A DNA stretch of 64,000 nt from Streptomyces sp. Sge12. Lineage in GTDB: Bacteria > Actinomycetota > Actinomycetes > Streptomycetales > Streptomycetaceae. The stretch covers positions 2,170,001-2,234,000 of the forward strand of contig NZ_CP020555.1 in NCBI RefSeq assembly GCF_002080455.1, given 5' to 3'. Numbering within the stretch: position 1 is the stretch's first letter; each line of letters begins with the position of its first letter. The notes beneath the pieces are model-generated. The model searched no databases and had not been told where the DNA came from. It was given only the letters and a program-made list of their open reading frames with translations. The translations under genes were made by a program, and so were the position numbers. This document shows positions 1 through 7,677 of this stretch, one piece after another.

Positions 1-1216
1 TCGCGACGTCGACCGGGTCCTCCTCGCAGACCTTGTCCTTGGACGAGTCGCGGGAGGGTCCGTCCGGGCCGTCCTTGTCGAGGTGGCTGCGGCCGGGGCC
101 CGGGAGGTCGTCGGCGTGCTTGGCGATCGACGCCGTCTTCTTCAGGGCGCCGAGGCCCTTGGTGCCGACGAGTTCCGGGAGGAGCTTGCCGATGCCCTCG
201 CTGGGGTCCTTCATGAACTCGTCGAGCATCTGCTTGCCGGCGCCCATGGGGTCGTTGACCGCCACGGTCAGTCCGGCGACCGTCGAGTTGAGGCTGGTCA
301 GGTACTCGGCGGGGTGGGTCAGGTTGTAGGGGTCCATCGGATTGACCGAGCGGACGAAGTTGCCGAGGCCCGCCGTGCCCTTGAGGACACCGCCCGCGAG
401 GTGGGTCTGCGCGAGGTCCAGGTAGTCCATGCCGTCTTTGAGCTGCTCGGCGTACGAGGGCTTGGGCGGGGCGGCGTCACGGGCCGCGCGGACCGCCGTA
501 CGGGCCGTCTCCGCGACCTCGTTGCGCTGGGTGCGGGCGGTGTCGAGCTTGTCCTGGGCCGCCTTGATCAGCGGGCTGCCGGGGTCGGTGAAATCGTCCG
601 ACGGCCTCGGCGGGAGGGTGTCCTTCTCCGCCTCGACCGCCGCCTTGTAGTCGGTGATCGACTTGTTGTAGGCGGTGCGCGCGTCCTGCGAGACCTTCTT
701 GGCCTTGTTGTAGTCCTCCAGGGCCTGCTTGGCCTGGCCCTGCGCCCACTCCACGGTCTCCGCGAAGCGGCCCATCGCGTCCGCGGCCTTGCCGAAGGCC
801 TCCGCGGCCTTGAACCAGCGCGGCGGCTCCTTGGCTATCGCCTCCCGGAACGCGTCCGCCGACGCGCCCTTCAGACCGTCGCCCTCCAGGCCCTTCAGGC
901 CGTTGCCGACCAGGGTGAAGGAGGACTTGAAGTCGTTCAGGTGCGAGACCTGCGCGCGGATCTTCGACACGCTGCCGTAGACCAGCTTGTTCGGGTCCTC
1001 GGTCTGCCCGAGCTCCAGCTCCGAGACGTCCGCGCCGAGCTGGTTGGCGGCGGAGCGGCTCTTGTCGCGGATCCAGTCGCCGGCGTCGTCGAGACCGACC
1101 TCGTCGGCCACGTCGGCGACCTTGTCCCCGGTCCACTCGATCGCGTCGCCGACGTCCTTGGCCCGGTCCTCGACCCAGTCCTCCGCCGAGTCCGGTACGA
1201 AGTCCTTCCAGCCCAT
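1..1216 (-). CDS. Polymorphic toxin-type protein with T7SS signal-like N-terminus (3' part outside window)
   Basis: 405 residues are visible; the C-terminal part, where a toxin or processing domain would lie, is outside the window. The N-terminus (MGWKDFVPDSAEDW) is acidic and helical. It is followed by a WXG100-like helical hairpin at about residues 75-160, containing the segment PRWFKAAEAF, and by a coiled-coil region rich in Ala, Lys and Glu to about 235. This layout resembles the putative T7SS-secreted N-terminal domain of actinobacterial polymorphic toxins. After about residue 245 it becomes a linker with a Gly/Ala-rich amphipathic stretch. The ATG overlaps the stop of the upstream gene by one base (TGATG), so translation is probably coupled. 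Family placement is by motif and context, and the toxin activity is unknown. No immunity gene can be judged because the downstream side is cut off. Confidence 0.75.
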   Translation of the reverse strand, partial: MGWKDFVPDSAEDWVEDRAKDVGDAIEWTGDKVADVADEVGLDDAGDWIRDKSRSAANQLGADVSELELGQTEDPNKLVYGSVSKIRAQVSHLNDFKSSFTLVGNGLKGLEGDGLKGASADAFREAIAKEPPRWFKAAEAFGKAADAMGRFAETVEWAQGQAKQALEDYNKAKKVSQDARTAYNKSITDYKAAVEAEKDTLPPRPSDDFTDPGSPLIKAAQDKLDTARTQRNEVAETARTAVRAARDAAPPKPSYAEQLKDGMDYLDLAQTHLAGGVLKGTAGLGNFVRSVNPMDPYNLTHPAEYLTSLNSTVAGLTVAVNDPMGAGKQMLDEFMKDPSEGIGKLLPELVGTKGLGALKKTASIAKHADDLPGPGRSHLDKDGPDGPSRDSSKDKVCEEDPVDVA

Positions 1217-1773
1217 CAGTTGCCGTCCCCGCCGGCCTGGTCCAGCAGGTCCTTCAACGAGCCGATCTTCCCGCTGGAGGTCAGCTTGTCACCCGTGTCC
1301 GACCAGGTCTGCTTCATGTCCTGCCGGCTCTTCTCGAAGGACTCCGCGCTGTAGTCCGGCTTGTAGACGTCCGCCCGCCAGATGTCGTCCCAGCTCTTCT
1401 GCTCGATCTCGTCCTCGCTCGCATGCGGATTGCCGTACGCGGCGTTCGCCACGACCTTGAACGCGCCCTGCATGTACTGCTCCTCCTCCCACACCGTGCC
1501 CGCCGCGATGCCGAGGTTCCCGGCGAGGGTGCTCGCGTTCTGCACGAGACTGCGCACCCCCCACTCCCAGCGCTCGCAGAAGTCCTCGAAGTCGGTGGCC
1601 AGACCCATGTGTCCGGCCTCCATCCCCGTCATCGACAGATCACTGAAACCGGCACCCTGGGAGGCGCCTGCCGCGTCACCGGACTCCCGCAACTCGGCGA
1701 TGGCCTTGCGCAGACCGTCCTGGATGTTCTTGACCGCTGCCGGCGAGACCTCGAGGTCCCCGTCGCCCGCCAT
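1216..1773 (-). CDS. ESX/WXG-like helical protein in T7SS toxin operon
   Basis: 185 aa, start MAGDGDLEVSPAAVKNIQDG. The same frame stays open further upstream, but that part has Arg/Gly-rich composition and lies inside the upstream gene. The ATG at 1773 overlaps that gene's TGA by one base (TGATG), which decides the start. The protein is mostly helical. Its N-terminal region looks like a WXG100/ESX helical hairpin, with a WEWG turn near residue 70, and the C-terminal part is acidic and soluble. No catalytic motif is seen. It sits between an SseB-domain gene and a T7SS-type toxin gene with overlapping ends on both sides. A chaperone, adaptor or co-secreted partner of the toxin is the natural inference, and no specific family name is claimed. 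Confidence 0.78.
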   Translation of the reverse strand: MAGDGDLEVSPAAVKNIQDGLRKAIAELRESGDAAGASQGAGFSDLSMTGMEAGHMGLATDFEDFCERWEWGVRSLVQNASTLAGNLGIAAGTVWEEEQYMQGAFKVVANAAYGNPHASEDEIEQKSWDDIWRADVYKPDYSAESFEKSRQDMKQTWSDTGDKLTSSGKIGSLKDLLDQAGGDGN

Positions 1774-2186
1774 CAGACGGCTTCCGCACGATCGGGCTGC
1801 GCATCCACGGCATACGCGTCCGCGACGATGCCCACGACCGGCGGGAACAGCATGGAAGCGTCCTCGTCCGCGACATCGACGGCCACCCCGGTCGGGCCGT
1901 CGACCGTGGGAATCACCGCGTCGACGAGCCGGGCCCCGAGGATCGCCAGGTACTCCCACTCACGGGCCCCGGCGGCCGCACCGCGCGCCACCGCGAAGCG
2001 CGCCAGCGCCTCTTCGTCGGTGAAGGCGTAGATCCAGCGGACACCGCCCTGCCACCCCGACATCAGACCGCCGTCCTCGCCCTCGGACAGCGGCACGAGG
2101 AGCACTGCGCGGCGAAATTCCCCCAGCAAACGACCGGAATGCCCCGATCCGACACGCATGGCGGCTATTTCCTCGGCCAGTCCCAT
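1773..2186 (-). CDS. SseB-domain-like protein
   Basis: 137 aa starting MGLAEEIAAMRVGSGHSGRL. The ATG follows GACAGGGGATGTG, giving a GGGGA Shine-Dalgarno about 7 nt upstream; a GTG directly before the ATG is an alternative start. The segment RRAVLLVPLSEG, followed by GGVRWIYAFTDEEALARFA, is the core of the SseB N-terminal fold (PF07179 type), which is frequent in Streptomyces next to ESX-like genes. First gene of a three-gene operon joined by single-base TGATG overlaps with the ESX-like protein and the T7SS toxin. The biochemical role of SseB domains in actinobacteria is not established, and a secretion accessory role is inferred from context only. Confidence 0.75.
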   Translation of the reverse strand: MGLAEEIAAMRVGSGHSGRLLGEFRRAVLLVPLSEGEDGGLMSGWQGGVRWIYAFTDEEALARFAVARGAAAGAREWEYLAILGARLVDAVIPTVDGPTGVAVDVADEDASMLFPPVVGIVADAYAVDAQPDRAEAV

Positions 2187-2361
2187 CACATCCCCTGTCC
2201 CCGAGGACAGTGGGCAGCCCCCGGATTCGCATACGTTACTAAGAGGCGCGGGGGATGCGTACAGTTCCACGACGGCCGCCGCGGGCACGCCGGCCCGGTG
2301 CGGCACTTCCACGCGATGGCCTCGAGCGTTCGGCGGTGGTCGGCCCACCGCCGTGCGCGGA

Positions 2362-2997
2362 TCAGATCGTGACCGGGCCGCGGGCGGTGGCGAACTCGAC
2401 CGAGACCAGGCCCGGTTCCTCGTCCTCGACCCAGGTGACGTCGATCTGGTCGAGGGGGTGGTCGGCCGGTTCGCCGAGGAATTCGGCGATGGAGGAGGCG
2501 TCGCCGGCGATGGAGACCCCGTGGATGGTGGTGGGGGTGCGCGGGTCGGCGCTCGGGCGCTCCTCGGTGGGGACCAGCCACTGGAGGAAGTAGGGCAGTT
2601 GCGGGTCCTCCATCAGTTCCAGCAGGCCGATCTGCTTCCACCTCAGGTCGAACCCGTCGGGGCGGACCCGGTGGCCCTCGGCCGAGGTGCGGCCGAGGCG
2701 GGCCTCGACCGGGGCGATGTCGTCGACGGAGACCACCCAGCCGAGCCAGCCGCCGCCCTCGGCGGCGCGGCGCGCGACCGCCTGGCCGAAGGGTGCGCGG
2801 TCGGCGGCGGGGTGGTCGAGTGTGGTGACGACCTCGACGTAGGTGCCGCCGCTCAGCGGGAGGATGAAATTGCGGGTGCCGAAACGCGGGTGCACGCCCC
2901 CGTCGACGAAGCCTCCGCCGAGGGCCGATCCGATCCACTGGACGGTCGAGACGAAGCTGTCGCGGGCCACCGCATAGGACACGTGATCAAGTCGCAC
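2362..2997 (-). CDS. VOC-superfamily (glyoxalase-like) protein
   Basis: 211 aa when started at the GTG giving MRLDHVSYAVARDS; a TTG ten codons upstream (3027) is possible but less likely. The opening LDHVSYAV and the later FGTRNFILPLSGG and TYVEVV segments are the beta-alpha-beta-beta pattern of the vicinal oxygen chelate fold, closest to the glyoxalase_3 type (PF13468). The first half carries the His and Glu expected for a metal site; a second module follows after residue about 115. Substrate unknown. It lies 73 bp downstream of the MurE-like gene on the same strand, so it could be cotranscribed with it, though no functional link is evident. Confidence 0.85.
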   Translation of the reverse strand: MRLDHVSYAVARDSFVSTVQWIGSALGGGFVDGGVHPRFGTRNFILPLSGGTYVEVVTTLDHPAADRAPFGQAVARRAAEGGGWLGWVVSVDDIAPVEARLGRTSAEGHRVRPDGFDLRWKQIGLLELMEDPQLPYFLQWLVPTEERPSADPRTPTTIHGVSIAGDASSIAEFLGEPADHPLDQIDVTWVEDEEPGLVSVEFATARGPVTI

Positions 2998-3070
2998 TTC
3001 GCCATCATCACCCGACAACCCGCACAAATCCCCACGCCACGCCCGCCGCCGCGGCCGGGTCCGCGTGGAC

Positions 3071-4564
3071 TCAGCCGTGGAGCGGATCGAGGGCGAGTTC
3101 GCGCACCGTGGCCATGTCGCTGAAGGGGAGCAGCTGCTCGCCGATGATCTGGTGCGGTTCGCTGCCCTTGCCGGCGATCAGGACCGTGTCGTCGGGGCCC
3201 GCCTCGGACAGGGCGAAGCCGATCGCCCGGCGGCGGTCGGTGTAGCGCCGGAAGGGGGTGCCGGTCGCCGCGAGGCCGGTGGAGACCTGGTCCAGGATGG
3301 CCTCGGGGTCCTCGTTGCGGGGGTTGTCCGAGGTCAGGACGCAGAGGTCGGAGTGGTTTCCGGCGATCTGGCCCATCTCGGCCCGTTTGGTGGTGTCGCG
3401 GTCCCCGCCGCAGCCGAAGACCGTGATCACCCGGCCGCGGGCGAAGCCCCGGATGGTGGTCAGGACCTTGTCCAGGGAGTCCGGCGAGTGGGCGTAGTCC
3501 ACGATCACCGACGTGCCCAGCGGGGTCCGGAAGCGCTCCAGCCGGCCCGGGACCGGCGGCATCCGGTCGAGCGCGTCGACCAGGGCGCCCAGCTCGTGCC
3601 CCAGTACGTGGCAGGCCGCCACCGTGGCGAGGGCGTTGGCCACCGAGAACCGGCCGGGGACGGGGATCGAGGCCGGGTAGGCGCGTCCGTCGTGGTGGAG
3701 GGTGAACCGCGTGCCCGCGGCGCTCACCACGAGATCGGTGGCCCGGTAGTCGGCCGGGCGGTCGAGCGCGTACGTGGTCACCGCACCCGGCATCATCGAC
3801 ACGATGGACGCGCCCACCGGGTCGTCGGCGTTGACCACCGCACGCCGGCACAGGCCCTGGAAGAGCCGCAGTTTGGCGTCCCGGTAGTCCGCCATGGTCC
3901 CGTGGTCGTCCAGATGGTCCTGCGTGAGGTTGGTGAAGACCCCGACGTCGATGAACGTACGGTCCACCCGGTGCGTCAGCAGCGCCATCGAGGTGGCCTC
4001 CAGCACCACGCCGGCGGCCCCGTGGTCGCGCATGTACCCCAGGAGGTATTGCAGGTCGGGGGATTCCGGCGTGGTCAGCACCGATGGCGGCATGGGGATC
4101 GGCTCGTCGCCGATCCTGCTGCCGGCGGTTCCGATGACCCCCACCCTGGATCCCTCGGCGATCCGCAGGACGGACTCGACCATGTACGAGACGGAGGTCT
4201 TCCCGTTGGTGCCGGTGATCGCCACCATGTCCATCCGCCTGCCGGGCTCGCCGAAGTAGCGGGAGGTCACCACCGCGGCGGCCGTCCGCGTGTCGGGTAC
4301 CCGGACGACGCAGGCGCCCAAGGGCCACACCGCGGCCGGCAGGGCGGGTTCGCTGCCGTCGACGAGCACGGCGGCGGCGCCCCGGGCCAGGGCGGGCAGG
4401 ACGGAGCCGGGGCCGCCCTCCCGGTGTCCGGGTACGGCGATGAAGAGCGAGCCCGGGGTCACCCGGTCGGCGTCGTAGGTGGTTCCCGCGGTGATCAGCG
4501 TCGTGTCCGGATCACCCTGGAGGACGTGGTGCTCCTGCCCGGCCAGCAATTCGCTCAGCTTCAC
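3071..4564 (-). CDS. murE: UDP-N-acetylmuramyl-tripeptide synthetase (MurE-type, orphan paralogue)
   Basis: 497 aa from a GTG start (MKLSELLAGQEHHVL) preceded by GAAGGGA. Mur ligases add amino acids to UDP-MurNAc-peptides with ATP; MurE adds the third residue (LL-diaminopimelate in Streptomyces). ATP site GTNGKTS is at residues 118-124. The central domain carries the ATSMALLTHRV segment. The C-terminal domain has DNPR at 413-416, the motif known to select diaminopimelate over lysine. One oddity: the GKGHE motif near residue 465 reads GKGSE, with the His replaced. There are no other dcw cell-division genes around, so this is probably a second MurE-like enzyme rather than the dcw copy. Length is normal for the family. 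The exact substrate is an inference. Confidence 0.92.
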   Translation of the reverse strand: MKLSELLAGQEHHVLQGDPDTTLITAGTTYDADRVTPGSLFIAVPGHREGGPGSVLPALARGAAAVLVDGSEPALPAAVWPLGACVVRVPDTRTAAAVVTSRYFGEPGRRMDMVAITGTNGKTSVSYMVESVLRIAEGSRVGVIGTAGSRIGDEPIPMPPSVLTTPESPDLQYLLGYMRDHGAAGVVLEATSMALLTHRVDRTFIDVGVFTNLTQDHLDDHGTMADYRDAKLRLFQGLCRRAVVNADDPVGASIVSMMPGAVTTYALDRPADYRATDLVVSAAGTRFTLHHDGRAYPASIPVPGRFSVANALATVAACHVLGHELGALVDALDRMPPVPGRLERFRTPLGTSVIVDYAHSPDSLDKVLTTIRGFARGRVITVFGCGGDRDTTKRAEMGQIAGNHSDLCVLTSDNPRNEDPEAILDQVSTGLAATGTPFRRYTDRRRAIGFALSEAGPDDTVLIAGKGSEPHQIIGEQLLPFSDMATVRELALDPLHG

Positions 4565-4683
4565 AATGGTCCCTTCGAGGGGGCTCGGGCCCGGGCGTGC
4601 GGCCGTAGCCAGGCGGCAGCGCCGGCGGCATGCCGGGAAGCTGCTGTGGTGATGTGGAGCGGAGGCGCCGGAGGCGCGAAGCG

Positions 4684-4836
4684 CTAGCCGTGCCCGTGCA
4701 GGGCGGTACGGCGCGTCTTGGGCGGTACGGCGAGGGCCGCGTCGGCCGGGTCGACGACGGTCGTGAGCCCGGCGGCCGGGCGCATCCCGGAGGCGGCCTG
4801 CTGCAGGCACTGCCTCGAGGAACGTGTGCGACCCAT
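4684..4836 (-). CDS. Small putative leaderless protein (50 aa)
   Basis: A short frame starting MGRTRSSRQCLQQAASGMRP and ending with TAG. It has strongly GC-biased third positions and a balanced composition, unlike the Arg/Pro-rich shadow frames around it. No Shine-Dalgarno is present. Instead a TACACT -10-like box ends exactly 6 nt before the ATG, the geometry of a leaderless Streptomyces transcript. It lies 119 bp upstream of the MurE-like gene in the same direction and could be its first cistron. Function unknown; coding status rests on codon usage and promoter geometry only. The rest of the interval 4837-5098 shows nothing recognisable. Confidence 0.4.
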   Translation of the reverse strand: MGRTRSSRQCLQQAASGMRPAAGLTTVVDPADAALAVPPKTRRTALHGHG

Positions 4837-4842
4837 GGGCCG

Positions 4843-4848
4843 AGTGTA
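4843..4848 (-). promoter_or_regulatory. -10 box for the leaderless small ORF
   Basis: TACACT on the minus strand, followed by 6 nt and then the ATG at 4836. No convincing -35 element is seen. Confidence 0.35.
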
Positions 4849-5083
4849 CGGCCCACCCGGCGGCCCGGGGATCGCCGCTGCCGGCCCGCGATGTCCGCCG
4901 GTCCGGCCGGGCCGGCGACCGGCCGTCCCCGTGCGTGGACGCACCGGCGGAAGGCGGCGGCGCGGGTGGGGCGGGTGGGGGCGGCGCTCGTCCCGGCGCG
5001 CACGGACCACGGCGCCGTCCGGCGGCTTCTCGTACTGCTGCTCGCCCTCGGCCGCCGTGCCGCAGGAGCGGCAGCCGGGAGCC

Positions 5084-5104
5084 GTCAGGTGTCAGGTGTC
5101 AGGC
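5084..5104. repeat. Three tandem 7-bp repeats at the tdk stop codon
   Basis: GTCAGGT, GTCAGGT, GTCAGGC in direct succession. The thymidine kinase stop codon lies in the third unit, so slippage here could only alter the 3' end and not the enzyme body. Confidence 0.7.
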
Positions 5105-5749
5105 GTGGTTGACGGGGAGGACGTCCGGGGAGAGGGTGCCGGCCCGGGCCGCGGCCGAGGTCATCCGCCTGCGGTGGTGGCGGCGGCAGAGGACCTCGTA
5201 GCCGATCTCCTCCGCCGGACGGTTCACATCGCCGACGACGACCTGGGCGCCCTCGACGACCATCTCCCCGCCCACCGTGCGGGCGTTGTGCGTGGCCCGG
5301 GCGCCGCACCAGCACAGGGCCTCGACCTGGAGCTGTTCGAGCCGGTCCGCCAGCTCGATCAGGCGCTGGGAGCCCGGGAAGAGCTTCGTGCGGAAGTCCG
5401 TGGTGATACCGAAGGCGAAGACGTCCAGCCCGAGGTCGTCGACGATGCGGGCGAGCTGGTCGATCTGCTCCGGGGTCAGGAACTGCGCCTCGTCCACGAT
5501 CACGTAGTCCGCCTTGCCGCCCTTGGACAACTGCGCGACCAGGTAGGCGTACAGGTCCATGTCCTCCGGCGCCTCCACCGCCTCCGTCACCAGCCCGAGG
5601 CGCGAGGACAGCTTGCCCTCGCCCGCCCGGTCGTCACGGGTGAAGATCACGCCCTGGAGTCCTCGCGCATCGCGGTTGTGCGCGATCTGGAGCGCCAGAG
5701 TGCTCTTTCCGCAGTCCATCGTTCCGGAGAAGAACACCAGCTCGGGCAT
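5099..5749 (-). CDS. tdk: Thymidine kinase (type II)
   Basis: 216 aa, start MPELVFFSGTMDCGKSTLAL. Phosphorylates thymidine to dTMP with ATP (pyrimidine salvage, cytosolic). The P-loop GTMDCGKS is at residues 9-16, and the VDEAQFL segment holds the catalytic Glu at about 87. A lasso region with zinc-ligand cysteines is visible (CWC at 146-148 and a later CRRHH). Length and order fit bacterial/human TK1-type enzymes rather than the herpesvirus type. Monocistronic appearance: 73 bp from the phosphatase gene upstream. The short C-terminal tail is not conserved and ends in a small tandem repeat at DNA level. Confidence 0.94.
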   Translation of the reverse strand: MPELVFFSGTMDCGKSTLALQIAHNRDARGLQGVIFTRDDRAGEGKLSSRLGLVTEAVEAPEDMDLYAYLVAQLSKGGKADYVIVDEAQFLTPEQIDQLARIVDDLGLDVFAFGITTDFRTKLFPGSQRLIELADRLEQLQVEALCWCGARATHNARTVGGEMVVEGAQVVVGDVNRPAEEIGYEVLCRRHHRRRMTSAAARAGTLSPDVLPVNHA

Positions 5750-5822
5750 GGGAAGTACGAGACCTTTCGGGTCGTGGGCAGGTGGTGGGCGGCAGGGGGT
5801 CGGGGCGGTGGGCCGACGTGGG

Positions 5823-7025
5823 TCAGGTGCGGATCTCGAGCAGCGGGACGAGCTGCTCCGCCGCAGTCATGGATCCGTGCATTCCGGCGAGGGCGGACTC
5901 GTTCGGCTCGTTGCGCGAGGCGGTGATCGCGGCATCGGCCTGGGCGGCCGCGACCACGTCGCCGATGCGGCCGAGCACCCGCTCGTCGCACTCCCCCGGC
6001 GTGCCGAACCAGCCCAGCTCCAGGGCCTCATCGCGGCTCGCGACCCAGAACCGGTCGCCGAGCACCTCGCGCCACACGGTCAGCACGTCGGCCTGCGCAC
6101 CCGGCACGGCGTACACGTGCCGGGCCCGGCCCTCGCCGCCCAGCAGGGCCACGCCCGCGCCGAGCTCCCAGTCCTCGTCGAAGTCGATCCGGGAGTCCTC
6201 GTCGAAGGGGACGTCGACCATGCCGTGGTCCGCGGTCACGTACAGGGCGGTGCGCGGCGGCAGCTGCTCGGCGAGCCGCTGGACGAGCCGGTCCACGTAC
6301 ATCAGCTGGCCGCGCCAGGCATCGGAGTCCACGCCGTGGCGGTGACCGGCCCCGTCGAGCTCGCTGTAATAGGTGTAGACGAGCGAGCGGTCACCGGCCG
6401 CGAGGCGCTCAGCCGCCAGGTCCATCCGCTCCTCGCCGGTCATCCGGCCGAGGAAGGTGCCGCCGCTCAGCGCGATCTTGGTGAGCGGGGTGGTCTGGAA
6501 GGCGGGCGAGGAGACCTGGGCGGTCGCCACCCCGGCCTTGTCCGCCTGCTGGAAGACGGTCGGGTACGGCTGCCAGGGCTTCGGCGGGGTCCACGGGTGC
6601 CAGCGGAGCTGGTTCATCAGTTCGCCGGTGGCCGGGTTGCGGACGGCGTAGCCGGGCAGGCCGTGGCGGGCCGGCGGCAGGCCGGTGCCCACGGAGGCCA
6701 GCGAGGTGGCGGTGGTCGCCGGGAAGCCCGCGGTGATCGGGCGGCCGGTGCCGCCGCGCGAGCTGCCGAGCAGGGAGGTGAGGTACGGGGCCTCGTCCGG
6801 GTGGGCCTTGATCTGCTCCCAGCCCATGCCGTCGACAAGGAACACGCAGTTCCGGTCGGCCGGGGTCAGCTCGGGGATCGCGGCGGTGAAGCCGGGTACG
6901 CCCTGGCCCGCCACGAGCGTGGGCAGCAGATCGGCGAGCGACCCGCTGCCGTACTCCGGGACGGGGGCGCCGGCCAGGTCCAGGAGCTCCGGCTCGGGCC
7001 ACTCCTGCGCCGCGGAGTACGCCAT
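5823..7025 (-). CDS. Alkaline-phosphatase-superfamily nucleotide pyrophosphatase/phosphodiesterase
   Basis: 400 aa, no signal peptide. Metal-site motifs of the alkaline phosphatase superfamily appear in order: FLVDGMGW (Asp65), PATTATSLASVGTG with the likely nucleophilic Thr at 104/105, SELDGAGHRHG (Asp/His pair) and VTADHGMVD (Asp-His). This set is typical of type I phosphodiesterases and nucleotide pyrophosphatases that use two metal ions and a threonine intermediate. The ATG overlaps the DUF5998 stop by one base, so the two are translationally coupled and may act together. Substrate unassigned. Clear family membership, unclear pathway. Confidence 0.88.
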   Translation of the reverse strand: MAYSAAQEWPEPELLDLAGAPVPEYGSGSLADLLPTLVAGQGVPGFTAAIPELTPADRNCVFLVDGMGWEQIKAHPDEAPYLTSLLGSSRGGTGRPITAGFPATTATSLASVGTGLPPARHGLPGYAVRNPATGELMNQLRWHPWTPPKPWQPYPTVFQQADKAGVATAQVSSPAFQTTPLTKIALSGGTFLGRMTGEERMDLAAERLAAGDRSLVYTYYSELDGAGHRHGVDSDAWRGQLMYVDRLVQRLAEQLPPRTALYVTADHGMVDVPFDEDSRIDFDEDWELGAGVALLGGEGRARHVYAVPGAQADVLTVWREVLGDRFWVASRDEALELGWFGTPGECDERVLGRIGDVVAAAQADAAITASRNEPNESALAGMHGSMTAAEQLVPLLEIRT

Positions 7026-7627
7026 CAGCGGGCGGGGGTGGAGGTGGACGTCGCCGCTGTGGCTTCGGAGAGTGCCTGTGCGAAGACCAGGGTCTGGCGC
7101 ACCGCCTCCGGGCCGTCGCCGGCCTCGCTGACGCGCAGGCTGAGGTCGTCGGCGGTGGAGTTGCCGGTGTAGCCGTGGTCGGAGTCGCAGTTCGGGTCGC
7201 CGCAGGCGGCCGGCTCCAGGTCGATCCGCGAGACCGCGCCCCAGCCGATGGTCAGGACGACCTCGCGGGGCAGGGTGCCGGGGGTGTAGGACTCCGGGTT
7301 GGCGACGACGCGGCTGAGCACCACGGAGGAGATGCTGGACAGCTTGACCGACTCGGTGGAGGTGGTCGCGTACGGGGAGGGGGACCCTGCGTCGGCGGCC
7401 TGCTCGTCGGTGTGGCTGACGATGAAGCGGTTGCCGGTCAGGACCAGCACGGTGACGTGTCGGCGCACCTCGTTGGAGTCGAAGGTCGTCTCCTGGTGGA
7501 CCAGGTACGACGAAATCGGCTCGCCGCCCACCGCGGCCTCCACGGCCTCGGCCACGAGGGCCGGGTAGTAGCCGCTGCGCTCGATCGCCGTGCGCAGCCC
7601 CTGGGTCGTCGTACCGGATTTCGCCAT
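7025..7627 (-). CDS. DUF5998 family protein
   Basis: 200 aa from MAKSGTTTQGLRTAIERSGY; an ATG three codons upstream (7636) is the alternative. The chosen ATG has AGGATGGA upstream. It has a conserved actinobacterial arrangement: a helical N-terminus, a region of beta strands (SSYLVHQETTFDSNEVRRH), and a Ser/Thr-rich middle. A CGDPNCDSDHGYTG segment with two cysteines and a histidine could bind metal. No enzyme motif is recognised. It is coupled to the downstream phosphodiesterase gene through TGATG. Function unknown. Confidence 0.85.
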   Translation of the reverse strand: MAKSGTTTQGLRTAIERSGYYPALVAEAVEAAVGGEPISSYLVHQETTFDSNEVRRHVTVLVLTGNRFIVSHTDEQAADAGSPSPYATTSTESVKLSSISSVVLSRVVANPESYTPGTLPREVVLTIGWGAVSRIDLEPAACGDPNCDSDHGYTGNSTADDLSLRVSEAGDGPEAVRQTLVFAQALSEATAATSTSTPAR

Positions 7628-7677
7628 GAGGTCCATCCTAAGGCCCGTACGGGGCCCTCAGGCCGCGCCGTACCCGG

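Noticed and set aside
5084..5104. Insertion-sequence footprint at the tdk stop
   Set aside because: Only short 7-bp direct repeats without inverted ends or coding remains; explained by slippage.
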